Shown here: positions 57,842-64,000 of the stretch, piece after piece | Layout of the letters: each line of letters begins with the position of its first letter | Numbering within the stretch: position 1 is the first letter of the stretch | From: Microtetraspora malaysiensis | GTDB taxonomy: Bacteria > Actinomycetota > Actinomycetes > Streptosporangiales > Streptosporangiaceae | Assembly: GCF_001528665.1 (NCBI RefSeq) | Contig: NZ_BBYJ01000019.1 | Span: forward strand, 1-64,000 | Direction: 5' to 3' | Length of the DNA: 64,000 bases | Made by a program: the position numbers and the translations under genes | Notes under the pieces: model-generated | Told to the model about the DNA's origin: nothing | What the model saw: the letters and a program-made list of their open reading frames with translations, nothing else | Database searches by the model: none

Positions 57842-59139
57842 TACTCTCCCAACTCGGCGGTCTGCGCCTTGCCCTCGGCCAGGAACTTCCCGGCGCCGAT
57901 CGACCCGCCGATGAGCTTGTCGTCGAGCGGGAGGAAGACGTCGTTGAACCACTTGGGCGCCACCGTGGCGACGCCGTCGAAGTCGAGGCTGACCGCCGTC
58001 GCGGTGCGGATCGACTCCTGGATCGAGGTGAGCGCCTCGGGGGCCGGGGAGTCGCTGCGCGACGGGATGTTGTCGGCGTCGGTCGCGATCCGGTCGATGT
58101 ACTTCTTCTGCATCGCGAACGCCAGGAAGTCGGAGACCGCCTGCTGGCTCTTCGATTTCGGGTTCACTCCCCATCCGAGCGCGCCGATCGTGACCGCCGA
58201 GCTCTTCGACGCGTCGACCGGCGGCAACGAGATGATGCGCGCCTGGACCGCCTGAGCGCGGATCGAGGCCGTCTCGCTGCCGAGCCAGGTGCCGTTCAGG
58301 TTGAAGGTGTGGTCACCGGCCGCCCACGCGTTCTGCGCGTCGGGGAACTTCGTGGCCATGTAGTCGGGCTGGAAGAGCCCGGCCTTCACGAACGACTCGA
58401 GCTCGGTCACGGCCCGCTTCACATCGGGACGGTCCCAGGCGGCGGGGTCCTCGGCGAGCTGGCGCAGCGCGCCGGGGCCTGCCGTCGAGAGCAGCAGTTG
58501 GTAGAGCCAGAACGCGTTGTAGGAGTTGACCGTGCCGTCGAGCGCGATCGGCCGGCGACCCGCGTCCTTCTCCTTGCCGGCGACGGTGAGAAAGTCGCGA
58601 AAGGTCTTGGGCGGAGTGGTGGCGAAGTCAGGGTAACGAGCGGCGTCGTACCAGAGACCCACGGAGAAGACGCTGTGGGGCACGAACCCGTAGCCCTTGT
58701 CGTCACTGATCGCCTGCAGGACGCTCTTCGGCAGGACCTCCTCGATCGTGGCGTTCTCGCCGGGGATCTTGGCCTTGAAGACGGCCGACATGTCGCCGAG
58801 CGCGCCGGCGGCGCGGAACTCGGCGGTGTGGTCGATCGCCGTGTCGAAGAAGTCGGGTCCCTCGCCGGTCGCGATCGCGTTCTTGATCTGCTCTTCCTCG
58901 GCCTTGCCGAGCCACTGCACGTCGACCTTGACCCCGGTCTCCTTGGTGAAGTCGGCGATGACGTTCTCGAAGAGCGTGGCCTGCGGGGTGCCCTTGGCCC
59001 ACTTCCCCCAGTAGACCAGGGGTTTTGCCTTCGGGTCGGACGAGACGTCCGAGGACGCGCCGCCTTGGATCTTCGTGCCACACGCGCTCAGGACAAGGAG
59101 CGCGCTGACGACGGCCGCGACGCGGATGCTGTTGCGCAT
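57841..59139 (-). CDS. sugar-binding lipoprotein (ROK operon)
   Basis: A 432-residue family 1 solute-binding protein with a short signal peptide ending in the lipobox VLSAC (Cys20). The mature domain begins KPLVYWGKWAKGTPQATLF; the Trp-rich pocket includes NAFWLYQLLL and FNLNGTWLGSE. It is the first gene of the seven-gene operon, starting 64 bp from the ROK-type operator, so it should be the most strongly controlled and expressed. The ligand is probably an oligosaccharide released by the secreted enzyme. Confidence 0.92.
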   Translation of the reverse strand: MRNSIRVAAVVSALLVLSACGTKIQGGASSDVSSDPKAKPLVYWGKWAKGTPQATLFENVIADFTKETGVKVDVQWLGKAEEEQIKNAIATGEGPDFFDTAIDHTAEFRAAGALGDMSAVFKAKIPGENATIEEVLPKSVLQAISDDKGYGFVPHSVFSVGLWYDAARYPDFATTPPKTFRDFLTVAGKEKDAGRRPIALDGTVNSYNAFWLYQLLLSTAGPGALRQLAEDPAAWDRPDVKRAVTELESFVKAGLFQPDYMATKFPDAQNAWAAGDHTFNLNGTWLGSETASIRAQAVQARIISLPPVDASKSSAVTIGALGWGVNPKSKSQQAVSDFLAFAMQKKYIDRIATDADNIPSRSDSPAPEALTSIQESIRTATAVSLDFDGVATVAPKWFNDVFLPLDDKLIGGSIGAGKFLAEGKAQTAELGE

Positions 59140-59201
59140 TGCTGTTCCCTTCTTGGGGCAGGCGTCTACGGAGTGCCGTGCGACGCGAGGCGAGGCTGCG
59201 C

Positions 59202-59227
59202 AATAATAAAGACAGTTTCTGTATTAA
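59202..59227. promoter_or_regulatory. ROK-type operator in an AT-rich divergent promoter region
   Basis: A 26-bp AT-rich island in a GC-rich genome, containing ACAG-TTT-CTGT (59212-59222) flanked by partly symmetric AATAA and TATTAA. It lies between the binding-protein gene and the ROK gene, 62 bp from each start codon or a little more. Placement and symmetry suit the ROK regulator; the promoter elements of both genes probably overlap it. Confidence 0.7.
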
Positions 59228-59289
59228 TGGAAGAGGCGTGACCGTACTGCGTGCGTCAGCCGACGCCGGGGGCAACGAGAGGGTTGTGG

Positions 59290-60510
59290 ATGAGTGTGCT
59301 GATCGGACGTGAAAAGAGCCTGCTGCGCCGCGCCGGAGACCAGTCGCGGCTGCGTCGTCTGAACTCACTGGCCGTGATCGAGGCGATCCGGCAGGAGCCG
59401 CTCACCATTCCGATGGTCGCCCAGGCCACAGGGCTCTCGAAGACCGCCACGGACTCTGTCGTCGCCAATCTCGTCACGCTCGGCTGGGCCGCCCCGGTCG
59501 AGCCGCTGGCCCCGACCGGCGCCGGCCGGCCGGCCAGCCGCTACCGCTTCCGCGCCGAGGCGGCGGTCGTGGTCGGCATCGACATCGGCCAGCACACCAC
59601 CAGGGCCGAGATCGCCGACCTGAACGGCGAGGTGCTGGCCGCAGGGTCGGTCGCCCCATCCGTCTCCGAGGCGCCCGGCGACCTCGTCTCCGGCGCGGTG
59701 AAGGTCGTCGATCGGCTGCTCGCCGAGCAGGGCCGGAAGCGAGCCGAGGCCTGGGCGATCGGCGTGGCCGTGCCCGCCGTGGTCTACCAGGATGTCATCA
59801 CCAAGGGGGCGGAGGGCTGGGCCGGCTTCAGCGTGCGCGCGGCACTGGAACCGCACTTCGAGTGCCCGATCGCGGTGGAGAACGACTCGAACCTCGCCGC
59901 GTTCGCCGAAGCGTGGAAGGGCAGCGCCACCGACGCGACCTCGATGATCTACGTGCACTCGGGCAACCGCACGGGAGCGGGGCTCGTGCTGAACGGAATG
60001 GTCGTCCGCGGCGCGAACGGCGCCGCCGGCGAGATCGGCGCGCTGCCGCAGCTCGGCTGGGAGCATGCCCAGGAGTTCCTGCACGACGTGCGGCTCACCG
60101 ACGGGCGACGACTCAACCGTGAGGCGGTATTCGCCGCCGCGACCGAGGGCGAGGCGGCGGCCATACAGGCGGTCGACCGGTTCAGCAGGGAGATCGCGAT
60201 CGGCATCGCCGCGCTCGTGCTCGCGATCGACCCCGAGATCGTGGTGGTCGGCGGCGGCAACGCGCGCGCCGGCGACACCTTCCTGGAGCCGCTCCGCCGG
60301 CACGTCGAGGCCCTGTGCACGGTACGGCCGGCACCACCGATCGTGCCGTCGACGCTGAAAGAACGCGGGTCGATCACCGGCGCGGCCGGGCTCGCGGCCA
60401 ACACCGTCCTGGAGCAGCTGTACGCGGCGGCTTCCGGCGGGCAGACCCTGTCCAGCACCGACGTCCCGCCATGGCGCTGGAACACGGCGGCGGGTGGATC
60501 AAGCTCGTAG
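59290..60510 (+). CDS. ROK-family transcriptional regulator
   Basis: A 406-residue ROK repressor. An N-terminal winged helix-turn-helix (LAVIEAIRQEPLTIPMVAQA, TGLSKTATDSVVANL) precedes the ROK sugar-kinase-like domain: VVGIDIGQHTTRAEI, IAVENDSNLAAFAEAW, GAAGEIGALPQLGW and IVVVGGGNARAGD. The CxCGxxGC zinc motif of typical ROK proteins is absent. ATG 59290 was chosen for the GAGAGGG upstream; the frame is open 13 codons earlier from a GTG. It is divergent from the seven-gene importer/oxidoreductase/glycosidase operon, its most likely target. The effector is probably the imported sugar. Confidence 0.88.
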   Translation: MSVLIGREKSLLRRAGDQSRLRRLNSLAVIEAIRQEPLTIPMVAQATGLSKTATDSVVANLVTLGWAAPVEPLAPTGAGRPASRYRFRAEAAVVVGIDIGQHTTRAEIADLNGEVLAAGSVAPSVSEAPGDLVSGAVKVVDRLLAEQGRKRAEAWAIGVAVPAVVYQDVITKGAEGWAGFSVRAALEPHFECPIAVENDSNLAAFAEAWKGSATDATSMIYVHSGNRTGAGLVLNGMVVRGANGAAGEIGALPQLGWEHAQEFLHDVRLTDGRRLNREAVFAAATEGEAAAIQAVDRFSREIAIGIAALVLAIDPEIVVVGGGNARAGDTFLEPLRRHVEALCTVRPAPPIVPSTLKERGSITGAAGLAANTVLEQLYAAASGGQTLSSTDVPPWRWNTAAGGSSS

Positions 60511-60544
60511 AGCAGACAACGACGCTTCCGCCGTTGACGCCAGA

Positions 60545-60553
60545 CATCGGATG
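60545..60553. promoter_or_regulatory. CATCSGATG palindrome upstream of the fucosidase gene
   Basis: CATCGGATG lies 79 bp before the alpha-L-fucosidase start. The same 9-base palindrome, with G or C in the centre, recurs at 60676, 63150 and 63325, all within 2.8 kb. This is a candidate operator of a fucose-responsive regulator not present in the window. Confidence 0.45.
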
Positions 60554-60631
60554 AATGTGCACCGAGCCCTTGCCGTCGGAATGAAGATCGAGCTACCTTT
60601 CCCCCAATCTCTCCCCCGCTTTGGAGTGGCC

Positions 60632-62827
60632 ATGGCTCGCTTACATCGACTTCTCGCCGCCTCAATGCTCACAGTCATCGGATGTATTGCCTCTCCTGCT
60701 CAGGCATCGACGGACGGCCCCTACGAGCCGACCGTCGAATCGCTGAACAGCCATCCGACCCCCCAGTGGTTCAACAACGACAAATTCGGCATCTTCATCC
60801 ATTGGGGCGCGTACTCCGTCCCAGCGTGGGGGCCCCGCGGCAGTTACGCAGAGTGGTACTGGTACTACATGAACTCCCCCGGTAACGAGACCAACCGCTA
60901 CCACCGGGCGACCTACGGGGAGGACTTCTCCTACGACCGCTTCGCCGAGCAGTGGAAGGCCGAGAAGTTCGACGCCGCCGACTGGGTCAAGCTCTTCAAC
61001 GACGCCGGGGCCAAGTACTTCGTCCTCACCTCCAAGCACCACGAGGGCGTCGCCCTGTGGGACAGCAAGGTGAGCGAGCGCGACACCATGGCGCTGGGCC
61101 CGAAGCGTGACCTGGTGAAGGAGCTGTTCACCGCGGCCCGCGCCGACGGGAAATTGCGCGGGGGCTTCTACTACTCGCTCATGGAGTGGTACAACCCGCT
61201 GTTCACCGGCCAGCCGGCGACCAACCCGTACACCGGTCAGCCCGTGCCGTACACCGGGGCTCCGCAGAGCGGCGACTACGTCAAGGACTACATGCTTCCG
61301 CAGCTGCGTGAGCTGATCGACGGCTACGACCCCGACATCCTGTGGTGCGACGGCCAGTGGGACCGCTCGGCCGCCCAGTGGCAGACCGCGGGAGTGATCG
61401 CCGACTACTACAACAAGGCGCTCAAGAGCGGCAAGGAGGTGGCGGTCGCCAACCGGTGCAAGATCGAGAGTGGCGCGCTGGAGAGCCACGAGCTGGACTT
61501 CCAGACGCCCGAGTACTCCGTCAAGCCGGACATCGACCCCGTCAAGTGGGAGTCCAGCCGCGGCATCGCGCACTCCTATGGCTTCAACCAGAACGAGCCC
61601 GTCGAGGACTATCTGACCTCCGACCAGCTTGTGGACTCCTTCGTGGACATCGTCAGCAAGAACGGCAACCTGCTGCTGGATGTGGGCCCGAAGGCCGACG
61701 GCACCATCCCCGACGTACAGCGGGAGCGGCTGCTGGACATGGGCGCCTGGCTGAAGGTCAACGGCGAGGCCATGTACGGCACCACGTACTGGACGCGCGC
61801 CGAGGAGAAGGGCGGTCCGGACGACGTCCGGTACACCGTCAAGGACGGCGTCCTTTACGCGACCGCGCTGAAGTGGCCGGGAGAACAGCTCACCTTGGGC
61901 GCGGACGTGCCGGTGGGCCCCGGAACACGGATCACGCTGCTCGGCTCCGACGGCGCCTCGTTGCCGTGGCAGCGCGACGAGCAGGGCCGGGTGGTCGTCA
62001 CCACCCCCGCCGAGACCGGGCAGTACGCCTACTCCTTCAAGATCGAGACGCCCGGCGTGTCGGCCCTGCCGCGCTTCGCCACTGACCTGCCTGAGCATGT
62101 GCAGGCCGGTGAGAGCTTCACCGGCAAGGTGACCGTCACCAACCCCGCCTCCAAGCCGCTGCGCCAGGCCTCGCTGACCCTCACCGCGCCCGAGGGCTGG
62201 ACGGTGACCCCGGCGAGCACCCAGATCGGCCACCTGGCGGCCGGGGCGAGCGCCGAGGTGCCCGTCACCGTGACCGTGCCGGGCGGGGTCGAGCCTGCCG
62301 CGCTGCGGATTCAGGCGACGCTCAAGACGGGCCGGCTCCGCGCGCCGTACTCGATCCCTGTCTCGGTGGTCCTGCCCAACCTGGCCCAGGGCAAGCCGGC
62401 CACCCAGCAGAGCACCGGCTACGACGCTCCGGCCTCACGGGCCGTGGACGGCAACACCGACGGCGCCTTCTGGAGCGGTTCGGTCAGCCACACCGCGGAA
62501 CCGGCCAAGGAGGCTTGGTGGCAGGTCGATCTGGGGGCCTCGGCCAGCCTGGACAGCGTGGAGATCTGGAACCGCACCGACTGCTGCGGTGACCGGTTGC
62601 GGGACTACTGGGTGATCTCCTCCGAGCAGCCGATCACCGCGGACGGCCTGGAAGCGGCCCGCACCGCGCCGGGTGTGACCGCCGTGCACGTGCAGGAGCA
62701 GGCCGGGCGGCCCAGCACGATCAAACTGCCCACCGGCACGTCCGGCCGGTACGTCCGTATCCAGCTCTCCTCGGACACCAACCCGCTGACCCTGGCCGAG
62801 GTGCGGGTGAGAGGTCAATACAGCTAG
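60632..62827 (+). CDS. secreted GH29 alpha-L-fucosidase with C-terminal binding domains
   Basis: A 731-residue exported enzyme with signal peptide RLHRLLAASMLTVIGCIASP, cleaved near AQAS. The GH29 barrel (about 30-400) has KFGIFIHWGAYSVPAW, YFVLTSKHHEGVALWDS and DILWCDGQWDRS, where the Asp of WCDG is the nucleophile position of the family. It is followed by a NEW3-type beta domain (about 485-570) and an F5/8 type C (CBM32-like) domain (about 590-731) with ASRAVDGNTDGAFWSGS. ATG 60632 has GGAG six bases upstream. It releases L-fucose outside the cell and precedes remnants of fucose-catabolism genes and a sugar-binding lipoprotein. Confidence 0.93.
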   Translation: MARLHRLLAASMLTVIGCIASPAQASTDGPYEPTVESLNSHPTPQWFNNDKFGIFIHWGAYSVPAWGPRGSYAEWYWYYMNSPGNETNRYHRATYGEDFSYDRFAEQWKAEKFDAADWVKLFNDAGAKYFVLTSKHHEGVALWDSKVSERDTMALGPKRDLVKELFTAARADGKLRGGFYYSLMEWYNPLFTGQPATNPYTGQPVPYTGAPQSGDYVKDYMLPQLRELIDGYDPDILWCDGQWDRSAAQWQTAGVIADYYNKALKSGKEVAVANRCKIESGALESHELDFQTPEYSVKPDIDPVKWESSRGIAHSYGFNQNEPVEDYLTSDQLVDSFVDIVSKNGNLLLDVGPKADGTIPDVQRERLLDMGAWLKVNGEAMYGTTYWTRAEEKGGPDDVRYTVKDGVLYATALKWPGEQLTLGADVPVGPGTRITLLGSDGASLPWQRDEQGRVVVTTPAETGQYAYSFKIETPGVSALPRFATDLPEHVQAGESFTGKVTVTNPASKPLRQASLTLTAPEGWTVTPASTQIGHLAAGASAEVPVTVTVPGGVEPAALRIQATLKTGRLRAPYSIPVSVVLPNLAQGKPATQQSTGYDAPASRAVDGNTDGAFWSGSVSHTAEPAKEAWWQVDLGASASLDSVEIWNRTDCCGDRLRDYWVISSEQPITADGLEAARTAPGVTAVHVQEQAGRPSTIKLPTGTSGRYVRIQLSSDTNPLTLAEVRVRGQYS

Positions 62828-62845
62828 CGCAGGCAGGAACCACAA

Positions 62846-62897
62846 GGCGCCGATCGCCGCGGTCCGCTCGTCATGAATGAGCGCGGTGATCGGCGCC
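62846..62897. terminator. 16-bp hairpin after the fucosidase
   Basis: GGCGCCGATCGCCGCG (62846-62861) pairs with CGCGGTGATCGGCGCC (62882-62897) with one G-U wobble, and a smaller GCTC/GAGC stem sits in the 20-base loop. It starts 19 bases after the fucosidase stop. A terminator without U tract is typical of high-GC actinobacteria. Confidence 0.7.
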
Positions 62898-63149
62898 GAT
62901 GCGCGCAACGGCAACGGAGAGAACCTGCAGGGGGCACCGAGGCTGCCGCCACCTTGCTTCGTGGACCGCGACGACGACGTACGCCGCGGCAGCGGTAGCC
63001 CGCCGGGTCCTCGCCGCATCCGGCCCGAGGGCCGCGTCCCCGCAGGGCGGGGACCAAGCGTCGCCGGCGACGGACATGCACGGAGACCTCCGACGATCGT
63101 CGTTCCGGTCCCGTTCATACACCGGAGCCATGGAGGCAACAAGGCTCGC

Positions 63150-63333
63150 CATCCGATGTTTTCCACCGCACGACCGGACGGCCGTGCGGGCAGATATCGG
63201 ATGCACGGACCGCATTCCATGGCATCAACCGGACATTTCGCCACATATCTAGATCACAGATCGGGCTACCTGGCGCCTAAATATTGACACGAACCCGCGG
63301 CACACATGAGCATCTCGACCAAGACATCCGATG
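63150..63333. promoter_or_regulatory. two CATCCGATG palindromes before the fucose gene scar
   Basis: CATCCGATG at 63150-63158 and at 63325-63333. The latter is extended to ACATCCGATGT (63324-63334) and lies 30 bp before the GTG of the scar frame. See also 60545. Probable operators of an unlinked regulator. Confidence 0.45.
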
Positions 63334-63363
63334 TATGGCTGTGTACATATCGAGGGATGCGGT

Positions 63364-63624
63364 GTGAAGCTGCTGCGAGTGGGACCTGCCGGGCAGGAGA
63401 GGCCGGTGGTGATGGACGCCGCCGGAAACCTGCGCGACATCGGAGAGCCCGAGATCGACGGGCTCGGGCGGCAGCGGCAGACGGTGGGGGCAGGCGTGCG
63501 CTCCCGGATCGTGTCCCTGGAGTGCTCGCGCGGGTGGTCGACCGCCCCCGAGAGGCCCGAGTTCGGCGGAATCCTCGCCGTCGACGGCGGCATGCACGGC
63601 CTCCGGCTCCGGCCCGGCAACTGA
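63364..63624 (+). pseudogene. fused scar of fumarylacetoacetate-hydrolase-family and SDR genes (fucose catabolism)
   Basis: An 86-codon frame. Residues 1-27 (MKLLRVGPAGQERPVVMDAA with GTG as first codon) match the N terminus of actinobacterial fumarylacetoacetate-hydrolase (FAH) family proteins. Residues 31-42 (PEIDGLGRQRQTV) match the C terminus of the same family. Residues 62-86 (EFGGILAVDGGMHGLRLRPG) match the C terminus of a short-chain dehydrogenase of the L-fucose-dehydrogenase type. The roughly 240 residues of FAH and 220 of SDR that should lie between are missing, yet the frame is open. It sits between alpha-L-fucosidase and a sugar-binding protein. Identification is from remembered family termini; the pieces could also be translated as a meaningless short protein. 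Confidence 0.65.
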
Positions 63625-63660
63625 AACACCCCCACCCCCTGAGGAAGCAGAGGCGAAACG

Positions 63661-64000
63661 ATGAGGTTCGGCCCCGTGGTCGCAGGAGCGGCCCTCTTGA
63701 CGATTATCACCGCGTGCGGCTCCGCCGGCGATGACGCCGCAACGGGCGGTGGCAGTGGCACGGCCTCAGGGGGGAAGGTCGGCATCGACTTCCCCCGGGC
63801 GGACTCCGACTTCTGGAACTCCTACAGCAAGTACGTGCCGCAGATGGCGGGCGAGCTCAAGGTCGAGCTGATGAACCCGACCAACTCGCAGAACGATGTG
63901 GCCAAGCTGGTCGCCAACACGCAGGCGCTGATCAGCCAGGGCGCCAAGGTGATCGTCATGGCCCCCCAGGACACCGGGGCCATCGCCTCCACCCTCCAGC
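63661..64000 (+). CDS. RbsB-type sugar-binding lipoprotein (partial, runs off right edge)
   Basis: The frame is open from ATG 63661 to the window end (113 codons). The signal peptide is VVAGAALLTIITAC with the lipobox ITAC, followed by a Gly/Ser/Thr-rich linker. The mature part starts KVGIDFPRADSDFWNSYSKY and includes NDVAKLVANTQALISQGAKV and IVMAPQDTGAIA, typical of periplasmic-binding proteins of the ribose/galactose/fucose ABC family (Peripla_BP_4). The ATG is 12 bases after the GAGG of a ribosome site. Next to a fucosidase and fucose-gene remnants, L-fucose is the likely ligand (inference). Confidence 0.88.
   Translation, partial: MRFGPVVAGAALLTIITACGSAGDDAATGGGSGTASGGKVGIDFPRADSDFWNSYSKYVPQMAGELKVELMNPTNSQNDVAKLVANTQALISQGAKVIVMAPQDTGAIASTLQ

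Larger units (their letters stand above)
62828..63363. other. 536-bp intergenic region after the fucosidase
   Basis: No convincing gene. It holds the long hairpin at 62846-62897 and two CATCCGATG palindromes (63150-63158 and 63325-63333), plus a one-mismatch copy in the reverse sense at 63195-63203. Base composition becomes less GC-rich from about 63230, suiting a promoter for the genes to the right. Short open frames here lack ribosome sites and protein-like composition. Confidence 0.55.

Noticed and set aside
62877-63287. Several 60-136 codon frames on both strands after the fucosidase
   Set aside because: They are Arg/Pro-rich, lack ribosome sites and overlap one another; they are more likely noncoding sequence with hairpin and operators.
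1-64000. tRNA, rRNA, riboswitch and CRISPR candidates
   Set aside because: No cloverleaf with CCA-type end, rRNA signature, conserved aptamer or regularly spaced repeat array was recognised while reading; a covariance-model scan would be decisive.

Overview
The window is very GC-rich, uses GTG starts often, and is packed with LacI, TetR, ROK, SARP, MerR and AraC regulators, high-affinity sugar ABC importers, and secreted and cytoplasmic glycosidases. This fits a soil actinomycete, most likely of the Streptosporangiaceae (Nonomuraea- or Streptosporangium-like). The genus is an inference from style and gene content and was not checked by search. I see no rRNA or tRNA gene, CRISPR array or prophage. 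The only mobile DNA is the 3' end of an IS5-like transposase at the left edge.

Layout. 0-6.4 kb: transposase end; an AraC regulator divergent from an NmrA-like reductase plus a SnoaL-like protein; a leftward pair of aromatic aldehyde dehydrogenase and GH3 beta-glucosidase. 6.8-12.9 kb: a leftward L-rhamnose operon (isomerase, fused aldolase/dehydrogenase, rhamnulokinase) divergent from a LacI regulator; its leucine codon use differs from its neighbours. 13-17.3 kb: hemerythrin protein, a large SARP/ATPase regulator, and a 28-codon scrap of an aminoglycoside-phosphotransferase-type gene. 17.4-29.1 kb: two leftward operons. One, behind a TetR palindrome, holds an esterase, ABC importer, M28-like protein and carboxylesterase. 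The other, behind a LacI-type operator identical to the one at the rhamnose operon, holds a secreted M28-like protein and a GH65/GH95-like glycosidase. 29.3-35.9 kb: a rhamnoside operon (ABC importer, serine hydrolase, GH78 alpha-L-rhamnosidase) divergent from its own LacI. 35.9-42.7 kb: epoxide hydrolase, alpha/beta hydrolase, WYL regulator and a two-gene ABC exporter. 42.7-48.3 kb: a stress group with three tandem-domain universal stress proteins, PspA, and a MerR/cysteine-protein pair. 48.4-60.5 kb: a seven-gene leftward operon (ABC importer, two Gfo/Idh/MocA oxidoreductases, a 1231-residue secreted glycosidase with three carbohydrate-binding modules, a DUF5107 protein) controlled by a divergent ROK regulator. 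60.6 kb to the end: a secreted alpha-L-fucosidase, an in-frame scar fused from pieces of two fucose-catabolism genes, and the start of a ribose/fucose-type sugar-binding lipoprotein.

How it works together. The rhamnosidase has no signal peptide, so rhamnosides are probably imported intact, cleaved inside, and the rhamnose passed to RhaI, RhaB and the aldolase/dehydrogenase. The shared LacI operator suggests that the secreted M28-like protein and the GH65/GH95-like enzyme are switched on with rhamnose catabolism. The ROK operon looks like a second oligosaccharide system in which two NAD(P)-dependent oxidoreductases act on the imported sugar. The fucosidase region looks like a fucose locus that lost its internal dehydrogenase and hydrolase genes but kept a repeated CATCSGATG palindrome.
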